Below the pieces are notes generated by a model. That model did no database searches and was not told the DNA's origin. It worked only from the letters and a program-made list of their open reading frames with translations. This document shows positions 60,846 to 64,000 of a stretch of 64,000 nt of DNA, one piece after another. Made by a program: the position numbers and the translations under genes. The DNA lies in assembly GCF_029626155.1 (NCBI RefSeq), contig NZ_JARUBL010000001.1, forward strand, positions 682,001 through 746,000, in the 5' to 3' direction. Each line of letters starts with the position of its first letter. The first letter of the stretch is position 1. The DNA is from Solwaraspora sp. WMMD1047. GTDB lineage: Bacteria > Actinomycetota > Actinomycetes > Mycobacteriales > Micromonosporaceae.

Positions 60846-62693
60846 TCAGTCGGCTGACGCGGCGCCGTCGCCACCAGCGGCCCCGCCGCCGGCACCCGCA
60901 CCGCCACCCGACCCGCGCCGCCGGCGCCGCCGCCGGGGGCGCCCGGACGACTGCTCCGCCGCCGACTCGTCGCCACCGGCCACACCGGTCATGAAGACCG
61001 GCTGCCGGGACCCGCTGGCCCTCGCCGGGGACTGCCCGGCGCCGCCGCCAGTCGCCGGGGCCTGCCCGGCACCCCCGGTCGACGGGGCCTGCCCGGTGCC
61101 GCCGCCGGTCGACGGGGTCCGCCCGGATCCGCCCTCGGTCGGCGTGGTCTGCTCGACCGCACCGGACTCGCCGGCCACCAGCTCACCGGCCCGGCGCCGC
61201 CGGCGTACCCGATCGCGCCTGGGTTGTTCGGACCCGGCGTCCTCGGACCCCACCGGGGAGTCGGCGGGTGGTGCGGACCGGTCGGAGCCGCCCCGCCGGC
61301 CACGCGACCGGCCACCCCGACCTCCCCGGTCGCCGCCGCCGCGTTCGCCGCCGCGCCGGCCACCGGTGCGGGACCGGCCGCCCAGGTCCTCCTCGACCTC
61401 GGCCGACAGGCCCGCCCGGGTACGCGAGGCGGTCGGCAGGGTGCCCGGCGCGTCGGTGGGGATCTCCAGGTCGGTGTAGAGGTGCGGGGAGGTGTGGTAG
61501 GTCTCCGGCGGCTCCGGCATCTCCAGCCCGAGGGTCTTGTCGATGATCCGCCAGCGCGGCATGTCGTCCCAGTCCACGAAGGTCACCGCCACGCCGGTCG
61601 CGCCGGCCCGGCCGGTCCGGCCGATCCGGTGGGTGTAGGTGTCCTGGTCCTCCGGACAGTCGTAGTTGATCACGTGGGTGACGCCGGTGACGTCCAGGCC
61701 GCGGGCCGCGACGTCGGTGGCGACCAGCACGTCGATCTTGCCGGTCCGGAACGCGCGCAACGCGCGCTCCCGGGCACCCTGGCCCAGATCCCCGTGTACG
61801 GCGGCCACGGCGAAACCACGGAAGTCGAGATCCTCGGCGACCCGGTCGGCGGCCCGCTTCGTACGCGTGAAGATCATGGTCAGGCCGCGGCCCTGTGCCT
61901 GCATGATGCGGGCGACGATCTCGACCTTGTTCATCGAGTGGGTGCGGTAGACGAGCTGCTGGGTCTGCGGCGACGGCCCGGTCTCGGCGGTGTGCCCGGC
62001 GTGGATGGTCACCGGATGGCGCAGGAACCGCCGGGACAGCGCCACGATCGGGTCCGGCATGGTGGCCGAGAAGAGCATCGTCTGCCGGTCCTCCGGCAGC
62101 ATCGCCAGGATCTTCTCGACGTCGTCGAGGAAGCCCAGGTCGAGCATCCGGTCGGCCTCGTCCAGCACCAGCGCCCGGACCCGGTCCAGCCGCAGATGCT
62201 TCTGCTTGGCCAGGTCCATCAGCCGGCCGGGGGTGCCGACCAGGATCTCGACGCCCTTGCGCAGCGCGTCGATCTGCGGCTCGTACGCCACCCCGCCGTA
62301 GATCGGCAGCACCCGGATGCCCCGGGTCTTACCGGCGGCGGCGAGGTCCTTGGCGACCTGCAGGCCCAGCTCCCGGGTGGGGACCACGACAAGTGCCTGC
62401 GGCACCCCGTCGCTGCCCTCGCTCTGGTCGAAGACCCGCTCCAGCAGCGGTACGCCGAAGCCGAGGGTCTTGCCGGTGCCGGTCGGCGCCTGGCCGATCA
62501 TGTCCGTGCCGCGCAGGCCGATCGGCAGCGCGTACTCCTGAATGGCGAACGCGCGGGTGATGCCGACGGCGGCGAGCGCATCCACGGTCTCCTGTCGGGC
62601 GCCCAGATCGGCGAAGGTGGGTGCCTCCGGGCGCACGGGTGCGTCGGCCGCCAGCTCCTGGCCAGCCAGTGCTTCTTCGATGTAATCGCTCAT
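60846..62693 (-). CDS. DEAD-box RNA helicase with Gly/Arg-rich tail
   Basis: A 615-residue ATP-dependent RNA helicase. Motifs in order: Q motif (TRAFAIQEYALP), Walker A APTGTGKT, PTREL, GTPGRL, DEAD box LDEADRMLDLG, SAT, ATDVAARGLDV, HRIGRTGRAG. The core ends near residue 400. The C-terminal 200 residues are disordered, with RGGERGGGDRGGRGGRSRGRRGG and GGSGRTPSTGGGTGQAPSTG repeats, then a Gly/Arg end, for RNA binding. ATG 62693 follows a 258-base upstream region, long enough for a structured leader. Involved in RNA or ribosome remodelling. Confidence 0.92.
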   Translation of the reverse strand: MSDYIEEALAGQELAADAPVRPEAPTFADLGARQETVDALAAVGITRAFAIQEYALPIGLRGTDMIGQAPTGTGKTLGFGVPLLERVFDQSEGSDGVPQALVVVPTRELGLQVAKDLAAAGKTRGIRVLPIYGGVAYEPQIDALRKGVEILVGTPGRLMDLAKQKHLRLDRVRALVLDEADRMLDLGFLDDVEKILAMLPEDRQTMLFSATMPDPIVALSRRFLRHPVTIHAGHTAETGPSPQTQQLVYRTHSMNKVEIVARIMQAQGRGLTMIFTRTKRAADRVAEDLDFRGFAVAAVHGDLGQGARERALRAFRTGKIDVLVATDVAARGLDVTGVTHVINYDCPEDQDTYTHRIGRTGRAGATGVAVTFVDWDDMPRWRIIDKTLGLEMPEPPETYHTSPHLYTDLEIPTDAPGTLPTASRTRAGLSAEVEEDLGGRSRTGGRRGGERGGGDRGGRGGRSRGRRGGSDRSAPPADSPVGSEDAGSEQPRRDRVRRRRRAGELVAGESGAVEQTTPTEGGSGRTPSTGGGTGQAPSTGGAGQAPATGGGAGQSPARASGSRQPVFMTGVAGGDESAAEQSSGRPRRRRRRRGSGGGAGAGGGAAGGDGAASAD

Positions 62694-62939
62694 GTGATTG
62701 TGGGGGTGCCCTCTCGTGGGTGCGCCCCGTCGGTCGTAGGGCGCGGTGTCGGTATGGCGCGGGCCACACGGTTCGTCGGCTTACCGCCGGGGAGCGAACC
62801 GGGCCGCACACGCGCGCCGCAGGCGGCTCCCGGAATCGAATTGATGACCCCATGGCCTGTGGCAACTGCTCTATGCTACCTGACCCGGGCAAATGTCGTC
62901 TCGGGTCGGAACGGCGTCCGTTATCGGGCCTGGGGGCGG

Positions 62940-62945
62940 TAGCCT
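62940..62945 (+). promoter_or_regulatory. -10 box of a leaderless transcript
   Basis: TAGCCT ends 6 bases before GTG 62952. No SD is present. Confidence 0.45.
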
Positions 62946-62951
62946 GCCCCC

Positions 62952-63596
62952 GTGTCCGACCCCGCTGCCCTCACCGACCTGCTCGGCCTGGTCGCGTACG
63001 GCGAACTCGTCGCCTTCGACCGGATGGCGGCCGACGCCCGGCTCGCCCCCGACCTGACCCGCCGCGCGCTGCTCAGCGAGATGGCGGCGCGCGAAATCAC
63101 CCACTATCGGCGGCTCGCGGACCGGTTGACCGAACTGGGGATGCGGCCCGAAGAGGCGATGCGGCCGTACGTGACGGCGCTGCAGTCGTACCACGACTCG
63201 ACCCAGCCGAAGGACTGGCTGGAGGCGCTGACGAAGGCGTACGTCGGCGATGCCGTCGCGGACGACTTCCTGCGGGAGATCGCCGGGCAGCTGGCCGAAC
63301 CGGACCGGCAACTGGTCCTGGATGTGCTGCACGACTCCCGGTACGACGAGTTCGCCGGCCGGGAGATCAGAGCGGCGATCGTCGCCGACCCGAGGCTCGC
63401 CAACCGGCTTTCGATGTGGGCCCGCCGGCTGGTCGGCGAGGCGCTCTCGCACGCCGGGCGGGTGGCCGCGGAGCGGGCCGCGCTGACCACCCTGCTGGTC
63501 GCCCCGACCGGCGACCCCGGCGCGGCCCAGGCCCTGTTCAAGCGGCTGACGGCGGCGCACACCGGACGGATGGCCGCCGTCGGCCTGAACAACTGA
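62952..63596 (+). CDS. Ferritin-like fold protein (MiaE-like)
   Basis: A 214-residue helical protein: LVAYGELVAFDRMAADA, EMAAREITHYRRLADRL (ExxxH-type metal ligand pattern), LTKAYVGDAVADDFLREI, DSRYDEFAGREIRAAI. It resembles the ferritin-like fold of tRNA-hydroxylase MiaE and is the conserved neighbour of DUF3107 in actinobacteria. Whether the diiron site is complete is not certain. It starts at GTG 62952, leaderless. Confidence 0.75.
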   Translation: MSDPAALTDLLGLVAYGELVAFDRMAADARLAPDLTRRALLSEMAAREITHYRRLADRLTELGMRPEEAMRPYVTALQSYHDSTQPKDWLEALTKAYVGDAVADDFLREIAGQLAEPDRQLVLDVLHDSRYDEFAGREIRAAIVADPRLANRLSMWARRLVGEALSHAGRVAAERAALTTLLVAPTGDPGAAQALFKRLTAAHTGRMAAVGLNN

Positions 63597-63628
63597 GCAC
63601 CTGGAAGCGGACCGGGCCGGCCCGCCGG

Positions 63629-63853
63629 TCAGCGGGCGATGAAGCCGACCGCCCGGGGGGACGCCTCGGCGATCTCCACGTAGGCGACCTTGCTGACCGG
63701 CACGATCACCCGCCGACCCCGCTCGTCGGTCAGGGAGAGCGTCCCGTCTCCGGCGATGGCGTCGGTGACGATCTGCTCGATCTCGGCCGGCGTCTGCGAG
63801 CTCTCCAGCACCAGTTCCCGCGGCGCGTACTGCACGCCGATCTTGACCTCCAC
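63629..63853 (-). CDS. DUF3107 protein
   Basis: A 74-residue protein: MEVKIGVQYAPRELVLESS, then EIEQIVTDAIAGDGTLSL and PVSKVAYVEIAEASPR. Length and sequence are those of DUF3107, a short beta-rich family found only in actinobacteria, of unknown biochemical role. GTG 63853 has GAGGAGG upstream. It is convergent with the ferritin-like gene and precedes the TetR-like gene on the same strand. Confidence 0.92.
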   Translation of the reverse strand: MEVKIGVQYAPRELVLESSQTPAEIEQIVTDAIAGDGTLSLTDERGRRVIVPVSKVAYVEIAEASPRAVGFIAR

Positions 63854-63918
63854 GTGGCCTCCTCAATCCGCGCGAAAACTGCGCCGTTGGAAGGCTATCC
63901 GATCGGCGCGCAGCGTCG

Positions 63919-64000
63919 TCAGGCCGACTCGCCCTGCGACTCACCCTGCAACGGGAAGCTGGCGATGCCCCGCCAGGAGAGGCTGGCCAGCAGCGCCTCC
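63919..64000 (-). CDS. C-terminal end of a probable TetR-family regulator (cut by window edge)
   Basis: Only the last 26 codons are visible: EALLASLSWRGIASFPLQ, then an acidic end, stop at 63919. Actinobacterial genomes commonly place a TetR regulator in front of DUF3107, and the sequence fits the end of such a protein. The DNA-binding part lies outside the window. Confidence 0.5.
   Translation of the reverse strand, partial: EALLASLSWRGIASFPLQGESQGESA

Overview
The window is 64 kb of very GC-rich DNA with strongly GC3-biased codons, frequent GTG and TTG starts, overlapping ATGA/GTGA gene junctions and several probable leaderless transcripts. Gene content points to an actinobacterium, most likely Micromonosporaceae (Micromonospora-like). 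The evidence is two XRE-DUF5753/DUF397 pairs, a GH9 cellulase behind a near-perfect CebR box, ECF42/YCII, CsoR, DUF3107 and TetR next to a ferritin-like protein, and a Ser/Thr kinase. This is a chromosomal segment. I see no rRNA, tRNA, CRISPR array, transposase, phage or plasmid genes.

Layout. 0-12 kb: end of a DUF305-type membrane protein, a type II NADH dehydrogenase-like flavoprotein, an Rv2629-like protein, a large secreted M12-type metalloprotease, a methionine aminopeptidase divergent from a small XRE regulator, a YCII-ECF42 sigma pair, and a DM13 / response regulator / histidine kinase operon. 12-18 kb: a P-type ATPase remnant interrupted by about 12 copies of an 8-bp repeat, an SRPBCC protein, then a GH15-zwf-SpoIIE phosphatase operon linking glucan/trehalose breakdown to the pentose phosphate pathway. 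18-23.5 kb: a beta-propeller-like protein, a BON-methyltransferase fusion, an ABC-F ATPase and a ROK (polyphosphate glucokinase-like) kinase.

23.2-27.7 kb is an accessory-looking, AT-richer island: an XRE/DUF397 pair, unknown small genes, and three related operator-like motifs upstream of three transcription units, followed by TPR, Smr and two small cysteine-motif proteins. 27.7-32.6 kb: CebR-boxed GH9 cellulase and a membrane M28 peptidase. 33-37.3 kb: a signalling operon of receiver-phosphatase, CHASE3 histidine kinase, Rcp1-like regulator and inositol-phosphatase-like enzyme. 37.4-48.8 kb: a cell-wall-type coiled-coil protein, a spermidine-synthase-like membrane protein, a Ser/Thr kinase with an extracellular CBM2-like domain, the KtrA/KtrB potassium system, a secreted GDPD, a RecQ helicase with a phosphoribosyltransferase-like tail, and an NlpC/P60 hydrolase.

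48.9-50.6 kb is a CsoR-CopZ-membrane protein copper operon without CopA. 50.5-56.5 kb holds an XRE regulator, a methyltransferase, a truncated ThrRS paralogue behind a Thr-codon leader peptide and terminator hairpin (an attenuator), a 12-residue-repeat protein and a second XRE/DUF397 pair. 56.8-64 kb holds a secreted endonuclease/phosphatase-family enzyme, a cyclase-family hydrolase, a secreted protein made of two nearly identical 88-residue copies, a DEAD-box helicase, a ferritin-like protein, DUF3107 and the end of a probable TetR gene.

The most interesting signals are the 8-bp frame-shifting repeat, the threonine attenuator, the CBM2-carrying kinase with an altered catalytic loop, the shared operator motif of the 24-26 kb island, and the two internally repetitive proteins. 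All assignments come from reading motifs; no database search was possible.
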